A DNA stretch of 57,547 nucleotides, from contig NW_004457380.1 in NCBI RefSeq assembly GCF_000313135.1, positions 400,168 to 457,714 of the forward strand, given 5' to 3'. Shown here one piece after another: positions 11,266 through 22,123 of the stretch. The notes beneath the pieces were generated by a model, which ran no database searches, was not told the origin of the DNA, and worked only from the letters and a program-made list of their open reading frames with translations. The DNA is from Acanthamoeba castellanii str. Neff. Its lineage: Eukaryota; Discosea; Longamoebia; Acanthamoebidae. Position numbers and translations under genes: made by a program. How positions within the stretch are numbered: the stretch's first letter is position 1; each line of letters starts with the position of its first letter.

Positions 11266-13662
11266 ATGAGGAGCGCAGGGGTGGGGAATCCGAACGCTGC
11301 TGCGCGGCTAGAGGGTCGCGAGAGCGGCTTCGATGGCATTGGCGCTCCAGGCAGGCCCTGGGGGCTGGGGGCTGGCCGGCCCTTGGCCACAGGCGCCACT
11401 GGCGGCCCGCCCTCCATTCCCTGGGACGTGCTCCTGGGCATACAGCCCGTCACTGGTGCCTCTCATCTCTCATCTCTCTCTTTCTCCATCTCTTACGCAG
11501 AATTCAGATTTCATTGAGATGGCAGCTGCGATTTTATGATTCTACAAATATTGAATGCATGCATGGCTCATGATCCGCGTGCTGCTGTGACGTCGGCTCT
11601 TGCGTGCGGTGCAGGCGTGTTCAACACGGTCACGATACGGCACAGGCTGCATCTTTTCGTCAACCGAGCGACTCGCTGTATGGCCTCTGGGAATACCTGT
11701 GGGGTCTGTGCCTCCCTTCGTTCTTAGCACATCAAGACACGCACGGCACACGGCACACGGCACACGGCACACGGCACACGGCACACGGCACACGGCACAC
11801 GGCACACGGCACACGGCACGCGGCACGCGCTCACTTGTCTACTGCTGTTCGCTATAGCTCCAGCCCCGCCACGGACGCCGGAGAGCAGGCAGCGGAAGTC
11901 GTTCGCGGAGGTCTGGCTTCTGCCGCACCGGTCCTCCCTCTTCATGTTCCTCTACCAGGCCATCGAGGTGCGCCCCGTCCCCCGTTAGACTTTCTAACGC
12001 ACACGCACCACCGCACACGCACCACCGCACACGCATACACACGCACACGCGCCACACGCACACTCGAGAAGTAGAAGCATTAATCCTGTTGTGTCGTGTG
12101 CGGTCGTGCAGGGCTGGTTGCTGCTCTGGTTGACGGACCGGGCGCACAAGCTGGTGAAGGGCTGTCTCTCGCTGGTGCCCCGCCTCTCCGCGTCTCCCGC
12201 TCCGTCGCCGCCTTCTCCTCCCACTTCTCCGCTCCTCCCGCCCACTGCTCTGGTCGTCGCCTCCGCCTCTTCTCCCGCCGCCTCCTTCGACTGGGTCCTC
12301 TACGGCGCAGTCCGCTCCGTTCTCTATCCTTTGTGCGCGCCCACGTTTTATATCGTATTTCATTATCATTTTTTATTTATTTATTTATTGGTATTCACGA
12401 TTTCGTTTTTGGTTTTTGGTTTTGTTTTTGTACTTGTAATTTTTGTTATTATTGTTATTTTTATTATGAGGTGTGACCTGACTTGCTCTCTTGCAGTGTT
12501 GTGGCAGTGTCGCATCCCTTCTCTATCGTTCGCACCGTTTTTCTCGTAAAGGGCGAGGTACGCGTACCTCCACTCGCAACCGTCCGTCCCTACACGTACA
12601 CTAAGCCGCACACGCACCACCGCACACGCACCACCGCACACGCACGCACCAGTTGTTGGCCGACGGAATTCGGGAATCGTTTATCGCGGTGATGCCTTCG
12701 CGGGAGGCTTCCGTCTACGGGCGGAGCTACTGGGCGCATGTCGTCTCTGGGCTGGCCGACTTTTGGCTGAGCGAGCTCGTCTACCGAGCCAGCCTGCCCC
12801 TGCTCCAGCGCCATTTCCCCAATCTCTTCCCACCGCCGCAACCTCTCGGTATACACCCTCGCCGCACACAACACACAAGACACACGCACACGCCGCACAC
12901 AACACGTGCACGCGCCGCACACTCTCAATTCCTTCCTCCTCACCGCAATGTGGTGTGTTGCGACGTTTTGTAGTGCGACTGGTGCAGGTGGATGAGATGC
13001 TGGAGAGCCGGCAAGCGCGCAAGGCCACCAAGATACGAAGGAATCTCGCCATCGCCTCCCTCCGATTCTTTTCCGGGTATGCAGGCGGCACACGGCACAC
13101 GGCACACGGCACACGGCACACGGCACACGGCACACGGCACACGGCACACGGCACACGGCACACGGCACACGGCACACGGCACACGGCACACGGCACACGG
13201 CACACGGCACACGGCACACGGCACACGGCACACGGCACACGGCACACGGCAACTCACATAATCGCGCGCGGCGTCAAACCTCCAGGTTCCTCGGGCGTAC
13301 GCTGGCGTTTCCTTTGTCGACGCTGCGGTACAGGCTGGAAGCGCAGGGCTGCAGCTCGCTGTGCGAGGTGAGCCACGACGGCCTCGTCTCATGCTTGAGA
13401 TCAGTCCTGGACGACGAGGGCTTTTCAGGTACGGCAGTGGGTGACACACGCACGACACACGCACACACAACACACACAGATTTGCGTCTTTGCTGACATC
13501 GCCACACACGCAGGGTTGTATCGAGGGTTTCGGGCGCACTGCGTCTCACTGGTGGCGCAGTCGATTTGGATGGCCGGCGTGTTCGGCCTGAGCCATCTGT
13601 CGCGCAAGATGGACAGCCTGCTGGGCCTCGACGAAGACGATGAAGACTTCCTCGACGACTGA
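11266..13662 (+). CDS. Divergent mitochondrial carrier-family protein (SLC25A46/Ugo1/MTCH-like)
   Basis: Well-resolved exons are 11615-11703, 11858-11967, 12112-12332, 12497-12557, 12653-12848, 12974-13076, 13286-13428 and 13514-13662. Carrier-type hallmarks are present but degenerate: RVQHG followed by LYGLWEYLW; HPFSIVRT; FPLSTLRYRLEAQG; and GLYRGFRAH. The Px[DE]xx[KR] acidic residue is replaced by Ser in two repeats. This is typical of the outer-membrane relatives SLC25A46, Ugo1 and MTCH rather than true transporters. The C-terminus is very acidic (DEDDEDFLDD). The first exon (ATG 11266) ends in a phase that does not match the exon at 11615, so the 5' end is wrong, incomplete or carries a frame error. 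Likely role: outer mitochondrial membrane dynamics or protein insertion (inferred). Confidence 0.65.
11742..11826. repeat. (CACACGG)n heptamer array, copy 1
   Basis: About eleven near-perfect copies of a 7-bp unit in an intron of the carrier-like gene. The last copies drift to CACGCGG. The same unit fills another intron of the same gene at 13086. Confidence 0.92.
13086..13251. repeat. (CACACGG)n heptamer array, copy 2
   Basis: About 23 essentially perfect copies of the 7-bp unit fill most of the intron between the exons at 12974-13076 and 13286-13428. Because 7 is not a multiple of 3, the array reads open in several frames and makes spurious ORFs with a seven-residue His/Thr/Ala period. Confidence 0.95.
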
Positions 13663-13869
13663 CCCTCCCATCCCCTGAACCACACCACTCAGCCTCGCGC
13701 CAGACCAGAAAGCGAGCGCTTGCGTGCGGCGGAATCTTCACACGCTCGTTCTCCCCAATGGCGGTCGGACAAGAGAAACTGCAAACGCGTGCGCACCGTC
13801 GGAGTTTGTTTTTTTGTGTATTAAACGCAGAGTTGTCTGTCGCCCTCTTCTTCACCACCACCACCAAAC

Positions 13870-14519
13870 ATGATGAAGCTTCCCTCGACCGTCTTGCTCG
13901 CCGCGCTGGGGCTCGTGCTGCTCCTGTGCCTGCCCGCCGTACTGGCCGACCGCTGCGGCGTAAGTGGCCCCTAAAACAATAATTAAAACCACCGCACACG
14001 CACACGCGGGCTAACCAGGAGTGTCTCGCCCACACCACACGGCACACAGGGAAACTGTCCGTCGAACAATTGCAACAGCTGCCCGTGCGGCACTACCCCG
14101 GCCTACACGGACGTTGCGTCGGCCTGCCGTCGCTTCAATGGGTGGAGCCAGTCGTGCTGCGAGTGCATCATTCGCCACGAGAGCGGCGGCAACCTGCACG
14201 CCGTCAACCACAACCGCGGAGGCAGCAATGATGTCGGCCTATGGCAGATCAACGACATGAACTGGAGCTCTTGGTGCGACCTTCACTTCATTTCAATTCT
14301 AAATTGCATATATATGTTTTTCCTTTGTTGTTTTCTTTATGACCTTTCGGTGGCAAGTCGCTGAAGCGTTACCACTCTCTTGTGTTCCCCATGTTTAGCA
14401 ATGGCGGACATGCCCCTTGCGACCTGGAGAGCAACCTGAAGTGCGCCATCAAGGTGTGGGGCTGGGGCCACAACTCCTTCCGCCTGTGGTCCACCTGCAA
14501 GGCCTGCGGCTGCTGCTAG
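13870..14519 (+). CDS. Secreted cysteine-rich lysozyme-like protein
   Basis: Three exons (13870-13959, 14050-14273, 14399-14519) give 144 aa. Residues 1-26 are a signal peptide (basic start, Leu/Ala/Val core, AVLAD cleavage region). The mature part has about 16 cysteines. The core reads IIRHESGGN, with the candidate catalytic Glu at 74, then an Asn/Gly-rich turn and GLWQIND. This matches the lysozyme/transglycosylase fold pattern E...G(L/I).QI. The tail, with CAIKVWGWG and LWSTCK, resembles the end of C-type lysozymes. In a bacteria-eating amoeba it would hydrolyse peptidoglycan in phagosomes or outside the cell. The extra N-terminal Cys-rich segment (CNSCPCG) and the C-terminal GCC are unusual. 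The exact glycosidase family cannot be settled by eye. Confidence 0.75.
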
Positions 14520-14743
14520 ACCACCAGAGAGAGAGAGACATCAGCGCTTTGACCCCGTTTGAGAAAAAAACCTTATTTTGATGGTTTTGCAGATAAGGCA
14601 AACATGTTTGGGTATGGAAAAGGAAAGAAATCGGAAACTAGAAGAAGAAAGGTATCAAAAACCTGTTCGTTCTCTTCGGTTTCGAACGTGATCCTACGGT
14701 CGGGTTCCCGAACATCTGCCGAAGGTCAAAGACGAAGACGAAG

Positions 14744-17053
14744 ATGAAGATGAGTCCAATGCGAGCGAATTCACTAGGGAGCATCTTCATCTCTGTGGCT
14801 GCCGCGTTCGCGGTGATGGCCGCGGTGGTGATCCCCGCCGCGGAAGGGTGGAGCGCCATGTCCCCCGATCCCTGCTCGTCCACCAACTCGACCCTCTTCG
14901 ACTTCCAGCCCTACAACGACGACTTTGGCTACCTGGGTCCGGACTGGGCGACCTGCGTGGGAAACGCCTACACGGGGCTCACCAAAGTCTACAGCTTTGG
15001 GTACTACCTGCGCCTGGGCATCGCCTACCCCGTGTACCCGATCTACGCCCACATCATCGACCCGACCGCCTCCCCCCGGGTCATCGCCGAGGTGCTCGTC
15101 GGCGACTACACGGTGCTGGGCAGCTCGCCCACCAACAACGTGTTCCACATGCCGGTCTTCCCCGATCCACCCACGCTGGACCCGGCCAAGACCTACTACC
15201 TGGTCTTCTGCGCCAACGGCTCGCACCCGGTGTCGGGGTTCGGCGCCAGTTGGTACGTGCCCTCGACCAACGCCCTGGCCAATGGGGTGATGTGCAACAC
15301 GGGGCGCTTGTGCGCCACCTCGGGCACGTTCAACACCATCAACTGGGCCTTCACCATGCAGATCAACTACACCTGCACACCGCCCAGCCCTTCTCCGACG
15401 CCCTCGCGCACCGCTTCGCCGACTGTCACGCCCTCCATCACGCCCACCACCACGCCCACCAACTCGCCGACGCCGTCGATCTCGACGAGCCCGACCACTA
15501 CTCCCACAAACTCCCCCAGCCAGTCGCCGACCTCCTCTGTCACGCCCACGCAGACGCCGTCGCCCACCAACTCGCCCACCAACTCGCCGACGAATTCGCC
15601 GACGAGTTCCCCCACCTCCACACCGAGCCCGACCAACTCGCCCACCTCGTCGCCCACAAGCACGCCGACCACCACGCCGACCACCACTCCCACACCTAGT
15701 CCGACCAACACGCCCACCCCATCGCCCACACGAACGCCGACCACCACACCCACCTCCTCGCCCTCCCCATCTCAGACGCCCACCAGCACGCCGTCGAACT
15801 CCCAGTCGCCCACCCAGTCGCCCACCAGTTCACGCACTCCGTCGCCTACTGGAACCGCGAGCCCGACCAGTTCCCGAACGCCCACGTCGAGTCCCACCAC
15901 ATCGGTCACGCCCAGCGCGTCTCCCCTCTACCTCGAGTCGGAGCCCTCCGACGAGGTGACGGTTCCCGTGCTGCAGTTCACTCTCGGTAGTTCCGAGGTG
16001 GTCATCGTGCCCAAAGGTAAGCTTGAGTTTGTGCTGCTGGTTGCCACGCAACTGCCGGTTGCTGACTTTCCGTGCTCCAACCTGTGTGTTGTGTGTGTTG
16101 TGTGTGTATTGTGTGTTGGTGTGTGTTGTGTGTGTGTGTGTGTGTGTGTTACAGACGACCAGGGAAACGTGCAGAGTGACACGACAGTGAGCGTGAGCCT
16201 GGCACAGATGCTCGAGCTTACCGACGAGGACATCGTCGTCGTGATCGGCGCCGTCAGCGATGGGTCGTGGTCGCAGGTTGTCGACAACGACCTGGGCGCC
16301 TCCGCGTCGTACCTGTTCTCCGCCGGGATCGACACCACCACCGCGCTGGGCGTCAACATTCCCAACGAGGCCCGCATCGAGCTCCAGTACTACATGTTCA
16401 ACTCGGAGACGCAGCTTTCGGTGGGCAACGTGGCCTTCAATGCGCTGCCGTCGTTCGCCAAGTTCACCATCCGCATCTTTGACTGGCCGTGGCGCTCGTC
16501 GCCGGAAGACCACAGGATCGAGTTTCACATGAAGATCGACCCGCCCTTCACGAGCTTCGTGGAGCAGACCAACACGCCCAACGTGACCACCTACGTGCTC
16601 GCGGGCCAGTACCCTGCCGTCGCGGGCCAGCCCAACACGACGTCGGCGCTGCGGCTGCTCAACACGGTCGAGATCGACGGCGAGCAGGTGGAGTCTGGCG
16701 TGAGCTTCCTGATGAACACCGATTCCTCGGAGCTGATGCTCTACTTCAACTACTTTGAGTCGACACTGGTCTACGATCCCGGTACACACTCCCAGTCGCG
16801 GTTACATTCCTGGGTGGCCACAACACGGTCACTGACACACGTTTGCTCTCTCGCAGATGTGGGCGTGCAAGTGCCCAGCACGGGCAGGCGCGGTGGCGAG
16901 GACATCGTGCTCATCGTCTGCTTGACCGTAATTTTGCCCATCTTTGCCTTGTTCGCCTTCATCTCGCTGCTGCTCGTGGGCGTGGCCCTCGTCAAGCAGC
17001 GCGGCCGAGAAAACGCGACCCGCAAAGCCACCTTGCCCATGCACGACCTCTAA
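14744..17053 (+). CDS. Mucin-stalk type I surface membrane protein
   Basis: Three exons: 14744-16016, 16155-16781 and 16857-17053, giving 698 aa after splicing. Layout: signal peptide (about 1-35, hydrophobic [16 protein letters not shown]); a compact N-terminal domain to about residue 210; a Ser/Thr/Pro stalk of roughly 180 residues built on PTxTPT and NSPT units, likely heavily O-glycosylated; a second beta-rich extracellular domain; one transmembrane helix ([19 protein letters not shown]); and a short basic tail ending MHDL. N-glycosylation sequons are frequent. The N-terminal domain resembles the loose choice-of-anchor jelly-roll pattern, but I cannot name it. Likely a cell-surface coat or adhesion protein. 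Both introns are multiples of three with no stop in frame, so an unspliced reading gives a misleading 769-aa ORF. Confidence 0.8.
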   Translation: MKMSPMRANSLGSIFISVAAAFAVMAAVVIPAAEGWSAMSPDPCSSTNSTLFDFQPYNDDFGYLGPDWATCVGNAYTGLTKVYSFGYYLRLGIAYPVYPIYAHIIDPTASPRVIAEVLVGDYTVLGSSPTNNVFHMPVFPDPPTLDPAKTYYLVFCANGSHPVSGFGASWYVPSTNALANGVMCNTGRLCATSGTFNTINWAFTMQINYTCTPPSPSPTPSRTASPTVTPSITPTTTPTNSPTPSISTSPTTTPTNSPSQSPTSSVTPTQTPSPTNSPTNSPTNSPTSSPTSTPSPTNSPTSSPTSTPTTTPTTTPTPSPTNTPTPSPTRTPTTTPTSSPSPSQTPTSTPSNSQSPTQSPTSSRTPSPTGTASPTSSRTPTSSPTTSVTPSASPLYLESEPSDEVTVPVLQFTLGSSEVVIVPKGKLEFVLLVATQLPVADFPCSNLCVVCVVCVLCVGVCCVCVCVCVTDDQGNVQSDTTVSVSLAQMLELTDEDIVVVIGAVSDGSWSQVVDNDLGASASYLFSAGIDTTTALGVNIPNEARIELQYYMFNSETQLSVGNVAFNALPSFAKFTIRIFDWPWRSSPEDHRIEFHMKIDPPFTSFVEQTNTPNVTTYVLAGQYPAVAGQPNTTSALRLLNTVEIDGEQVESGVSFLMNTDSSELMLYFNYFESTLVYDPGTHSQSRLHSWVATTRSLTHVCSLADVGVQVPSTGRRGGEDIVLIVCLTVILPIFALFAFISLLLVGVALVKQRGRENATRKATLPMHDL

Positions 17054-17140
17054 CAACCTCTCCCGAGCTACCCACACGACTTACTGTTCTCTCCATTCTA
17101 TTCATACACGCATCATTTTTCCAACAATATGGTCTCTCTC

Positions 17141-17874
17141 TCATAGCCCATCATCACCTCCAAAGTTGACCCGACCTGTTCGTAGGCCCTTGTTGATCTG
17201 GTAGTCCTTGTAGGCGTTGACAGCCTTGAACACGACGTAGGCTCCGATCACGCCCACGATCAGCAGCACAGCCCCGCCTGTTCCTCGCACACACTGCGCA
17301 GCATTGTCAGTCGCCACAGAAACAAGGGGGGGATGCTGAGCAGATGATGATGTGCGCGTACCGCCGAGGGCTCCGCCGATGGCAGCGTAGGCCGTCATGG
17401 AGCTGTCGTCCGACGAGCTGCCCTGCGTTTGGCTCTCGGAGCAGTCCGGTCCGCCCCAGAAGGGCTGGCACACGCACTGCGGCGGGTCTGTGTCGCCGCT
17501 GCACCTTCCGTACCGCGAGCAACCAGACAGGCACACCGCTGTAAAGCAGGTGTGGGTCGTGAGCAGCTGTTGAATGTGCAGCGTGTGCTGTGTGTGAAGT
17601 GTGTGGTCGTGCGTGTGTGATGGTGCTGCGTACGTGTGCCGCAGTCGGGGCCGGTCCAGTGCTTGTCGCAGCGACACTGGGCGGGCTCGACACTCGAGTC
17701 GCAGGTGCCCCGCCCGTTGCAGTTCTCCTCGGCGCCCGGACACCGCACCACGGAGCAGTCAGCACCGCGCCACTTGTCGGCGCACTGGCACGTGCCATTG
17801 ACGCAGGTGCCGTGCTCGCTGTCCGTGCAGTCGGCAGGCGAGCCCGGACACGACAGCTCAACTGTGCGCCCGTA

Positions 17875-17914
<40 letters not shown>

Positions 17915-20900
17915 CTGTGTGCGTGTGCGTGTGCGTGTGCGGTTAGGTCTGTGTGGCCTGGTTTGATGGCAGATTGAGTGGTGGAGGTACAGATGGAGCA
18001 GGAGTCGCCGTAGAAGAAGGCGTCGCACAGGCACGTCGGGTTGGCCACCTCGGTAGAGCACACGCCGTGGCCCGAGCACTCGGCTTGCCCCTCCTCCGCC
18101 TCACACGCCGCTACAACAGATCAACGTGAGTGCCACGGGCCGTGTGCGTGGTGTGTCGTGTTGCGGTTGATGCGGAGAGTAGGGGAAGGAGGTACGAGTT
18201 ACGCAGTCGTTGGCAGGGCCAGGCAGCCAACCGGTTCGACACTGGCAAGCCGGCTGATCGCTGCCTTCGGCCACCGAGCACGACCCATGGCCGGAGCACT
18301 CGGGGAACACGCTCCAGTCATTCGCCGCCAGACAGTACGCTGCGCCACCGATTGGGCAATGGTGGTGAGGAAAGGTCCATCGTGCAGTCGGTGAGCAGCC
18401 TGTTGTGAGGGGGGGGGTAGATGATTCGTACGCGTGTTGCAGTCGGCCCCGCGCCAGTCGCCATCGCAGGCCGTGCACGATTTGGTCGCGTCGCCCACGC
18501 AGCTGTATGTGCGCAACGTTTATGGAATGTTGACATTTCTCATGCTTGTGAGAGTAAGAGGTGAACAAGAGCGCGTTCGTTACCTGGCGGCGGCACAATG
18601 CGAAGTGGCGGCGCAGTCGGTCAGGGCGACGGAGCAGTTGACGCCGGTCCAGCCGGCCGAGCACACGCAGCGCGGCGGGTCGAGTCCCACCTCCACGCAC
18701 TTGCCGTTCGCCGAACAGCCGTCGCCCAGCGAACACTCGGCTACGGCGTGGCCGCCAACCAATCGCGTGAGTACGACTGAAGCACCAACCAACCACAGGG
18801 CGCCCACCAGTCGTACCGACGGAGCAATCGGCGCCGGTCCAGCCGGAGCTGCACCGACATTGGGGCTCGATGACTCCGCTGACATTCACAGCCACGCACT
18901 CGCCACGATGGTTGCAGTCCGGCGTTCTGGGTTCAGTTTACAGTGAGACGGTTGCATAGCAACAAACCAAAACAGAAGAGAGAATATTGCTAGAGTGTAC
19001 CCGGGACAGTCGGGATGTGAGCAATCGAGACCACGCCAGCCTTGGTCACACGTGCATTGGCCCGACGTGCTGTTGCACTCGCCATGGGCTGTGCACTGCA
19101 CTCCGCCTCGTCCGGGACATTTGAAGTATGCTGCACCCGACACCCGCATATCGTTAAAATTCCAACCCCATAGACCAGCCAATCTCAAGTGTGCGGTGAC
19201 GTACGGGTGGAGCAGTCGAGGTCGGGTCCGAGTGTCCAGCCCGTGAGGCACTGGCAGTGCGGCGCGCCAGTGTCGGCCGCCGTGCACACCCCGTTGGCCG
19301 GGCTCGTGCAGTTGTTGCTGCAGATCGGCACTGTTACAGGATCACGGTCTGATGTTTAGACAAAGAAAACTGAGTGGTGAGGTTGTGGTGTGGTGGTACC
19401 AGAGCAATCGTTGGGCTGGCCGGCTGGCCCGGTCCAATTGGCGTGGCATCGACAGAAGGGCACTGCCACCGTGCTCACACACTGGCCATTGCCAGAGCAC
19501 GCCGGACTTCCAGGGCAATCCGCTGTGATTGAGACACACAGCCCCGCCATCGATCAGCCACACTACGGTGTGCGTGTTGTGTGATTGGAGGGGGGGGGGT
19601 TGTGTTTGTGCGTGTTCATACGAATCTCGCAAGCGAAGCCGGTCCAGCCCACGGGACAGGGGCAGCGTGGTGAGCCCGTCGAATCGTCGCAGATTGCGCG
19701 CCCGCTGCACGCGGGAGTGCCGGGGCAGTAGACTGGGAACGGTACCGCAACACAACCAGTCAGTGGAGTGAGCGTGCACAATGGGGTTTGGGGGGGGGGC
19801 GACTTGGTAACTCGTACCGTTCTGGCAATGGGAGCCTGACCTCCCGGGAGGGCAGTTACACCCAGAGTAGCCAGAGTCAACGCCCAGGAGGGTCGAGAAC
19901 GAGTGCGACGAGCTCACCGAACACGGCTCAGAATTTAAGGGTTCTGCACACAACACCCACACACACACGCACACACCAATTAGGCCGGAGATGGTTAACA
20001 AAGAGCGAAATGACAATGGAAAGAGAGGGAAAGGGGACACGCACGAGGGTCCCACGGGTTGTAGCAATACCACACGCATTTGGGCGCCTGAATCTCCAAC
20101 GTCGGCAATGCACGATACCTACCGTAGGATGTAGGGAAATCCTTCGGCCTGTAGGCAAACATTAGTTACCTTGTATCGAGTGTGTGTCGTGTCCTGCGGG
20201 GAGGGGCGTACAGTCCGCCGGTGAAGTTGTCGAAGAAGAAGAGGGAGGGCGGCTCAATGGGCGGCCAGCCCGAGATGGGGATGTTGATCACCTTTTCGAC
20301 CTCCTTGAAGATGCATATCTGAGCAGGGACGAGGCCTCTCTTCCGCGCAGGGGCGGTCGGCTTGCGCAGGATCAGGTTGACCGTCTTGATCTGCGCGACG
20401 GGGTCGGTTGCGGCGGTGTAGTTTTCTGGAACTGGTTTTGATGATGATTGACAGAAAGCGGTACAATCACGAAAGGTGAGCGTGCGCCAGGTTTGAGAAG
20501 AGTAAAGTTGTCTGGCGGCGCACTGTAAAGCTCGAACGTTGTCTGCAGCTCCACGGTCAGGTTGCCTTCCACCAGCCACCTGGCCCACGTGTATTGCATC
20601 GTGGCGTCGGCGTAGAGGGTGAGCATGGTCACCTGTGTAGCCGTGTGTTGTGTGTCGTGGTGTTAGGTCGTGAGTGCCATGGAACGCACGGGAGATGATG
20701 GGCAGTAGATGTATGTTGGAGAGGCATGCAAAGTAGTAATTTGGCGAGGGACTTGACTTCGACGTTGCCGTTGAAGGTAACGCTGCCCTGTGCCCAGCCC
20801 GCGATCGTGGTTAAAGGCGACGTCACCGTGCTGTTGCATCGCGACCAGCCCGCCAACCACACGACGCGACATGACAGCACACGATCACACGTGCGACACA

Positions 20901-21842
20901 CGGACAATGTGAGACCAGCAGGAGAAGCATGCAAGGCAACATGTCACGAACCAGAGGGAGCCGTTTTCGGCGGCTTCAGCGCCCACGAGAGGGCTGGTGA
21001 ACCGCACCACGCCGTAGGACTCCACCACCAGCTCCTGCTCCACCGTCAGGCTCACTGCATCAAGACGACAAGCTCTGTCACAGAGAGAAGCTGTCAAACA
21101 CGGGACATTGGTGGGGCACGATGACCTCCGCGTAGGACCAGGGCGGCGTAGCACCCGGCATTGCCGAGGCCCGAGCTCTTATCGCAGCAGTCGGTCAGGG
21201 AGTAGTTGGAACCCACGGTGAGCCACGCCACCCGCAGCTCCTGCCCCGTTTGGAGTGCCTACTCGCCGTTTTGGAGCCAAGCATTAAGATCAGCCAATCA
21301 TGTCTCCTCCAAGTGATGAAGTCGACATAATCCAGGTGCGGAATGACGTAGCCTGGGAAGAGATAAGGCAAGAACGTCGGGTGGTGGTGATGAGAAGGAA
21401 GGGGGAGGGGGAGAACACGCACGTCGACGATGACGCTGTAGGTCTGGTTGGGGAAGGTGGAGATGAGGACCGAGTCGTGCGCGGTGGGCACGCGCGGAGA
21501 GCCGGTAGTCGCATCGCGCCAGCTGAGTGGGTCCCACCAGTGGCCATCGGCCGGCTCCGCCCACTCGATCGTTGGGGGCAGCGACTCCGCTCCGGTCCCT
21601 GAGCACCACCGATCGTCAACGCCGGCTGGTAAAAAAATGAAGAACGAAAACGAAGAAAAGAACGAAAGCTAAAGGCGAAGCACGAAAAAAGAGAGGGATG
21701 AAGATGATGACGACTGCGAACCAGGTGAGTGGAGAACTGATGCGAAGACGATGAATATCACCAGGAGGACGCGAGGAAGGCCTTCACTTTGACGGCCGAG
21801 GTAAGTTGTGGTCGGGGAAGTGGCCAGAGTCGTGTTTGACAT
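17141..21842 (-). CDS. Large surface protein with about 12 EGF-like repeats and one transmembrane helix
   Basis: I place the ATG at 21842; the first exon has a hydrophobic signal/anchor (VLLVIFIVFASVL). It splices in frame to an exon near 21619 containing EWAEPADGHWWDPLSW and TAHDSVLIST, similar to G8-type or beta-helix N-terminal domains. Further Val/Thr-rich beta exons follow down to about 20.2 kb. From about 19.9 kb to 17.4 kb lie 12-13 EGF/tenascin-like modules (for example CRCSSGWTGADC, CVCSAGWTGVNC, CQCADKWRGADC), mostly one module per exon. The last exons encode a transmembrane segment (AVLLIVGVIGAYVVF) and a short basic tail ending GDDGL. Likely an adhesion or particle-recognition receptor. 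Exon boundaries in the 20-21.6 kb part are only partly resolved. The stop is 87 bp from that of the mucin-stalk gene (convergent). Confidence 0.75.
17878..17906. repeat. (TG)n run in an EGF-gene intron
   Basis: About 14 dinucleotide units in the intron separating two EGF-like modules. It is followed by GCGTGTGC variants. Confidence 0.85.
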
Positions 21843-22123
21843 GTTGTGGTTAGTGGCTTCTTTGCAGTGGCGGCAGAGAGATGAAGTGGTCTTCTGACCT
21901 GATTGCTTCTCTGTGAAGCGGATTTCCTGCGCACACCAAACACCCGCCCCCGTGCAACAGCCGGGCAGCTGCGGCACGTGCCTTGACTGCTTGAGATCTG
22001 GTTTCGGCCGCTGCAAAGAGGCGTTCGAAAAGAAGAGAGCAAATGTTTGAGAAGTTCTGGTTGCTGGAATGTACAACCCAACAAGGGGGGGGGAGAGTGA
22101 GAGGAGGAGCGATGGGACACGCT

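Noticed and set aside
11742..13251. Possible CRISPR-like array because of regular repeats
   Set aside because: The units are contiguous 7-mers without spacers and lie in eukaryotic introns.
12940..13260. Long ORFs on both strands with a seven-residue Cys/Arg/Val/Pro/Ala or His/Thr/Ala/Gly period
   Set aside because: They are read-through of the CACACGG heptamer array in an intron, open only because the array has no stops.
15367..15753. Gly/Val-rich ORF opposite the mucin stalk
   Set aside because: A mirror of the Ser/Thr/Pro repeat on the coding strand, with no start context or splice support.
16080..16150. Cys/Val-rich hydrophobic segment in a long continuous ORF that looks like a transmembrane helix
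   Set aside because: It lies between a GTAAGC donor and a TGTTACAG acceptor and is translated TG-repeat intron; splicing restores GAC in phase.
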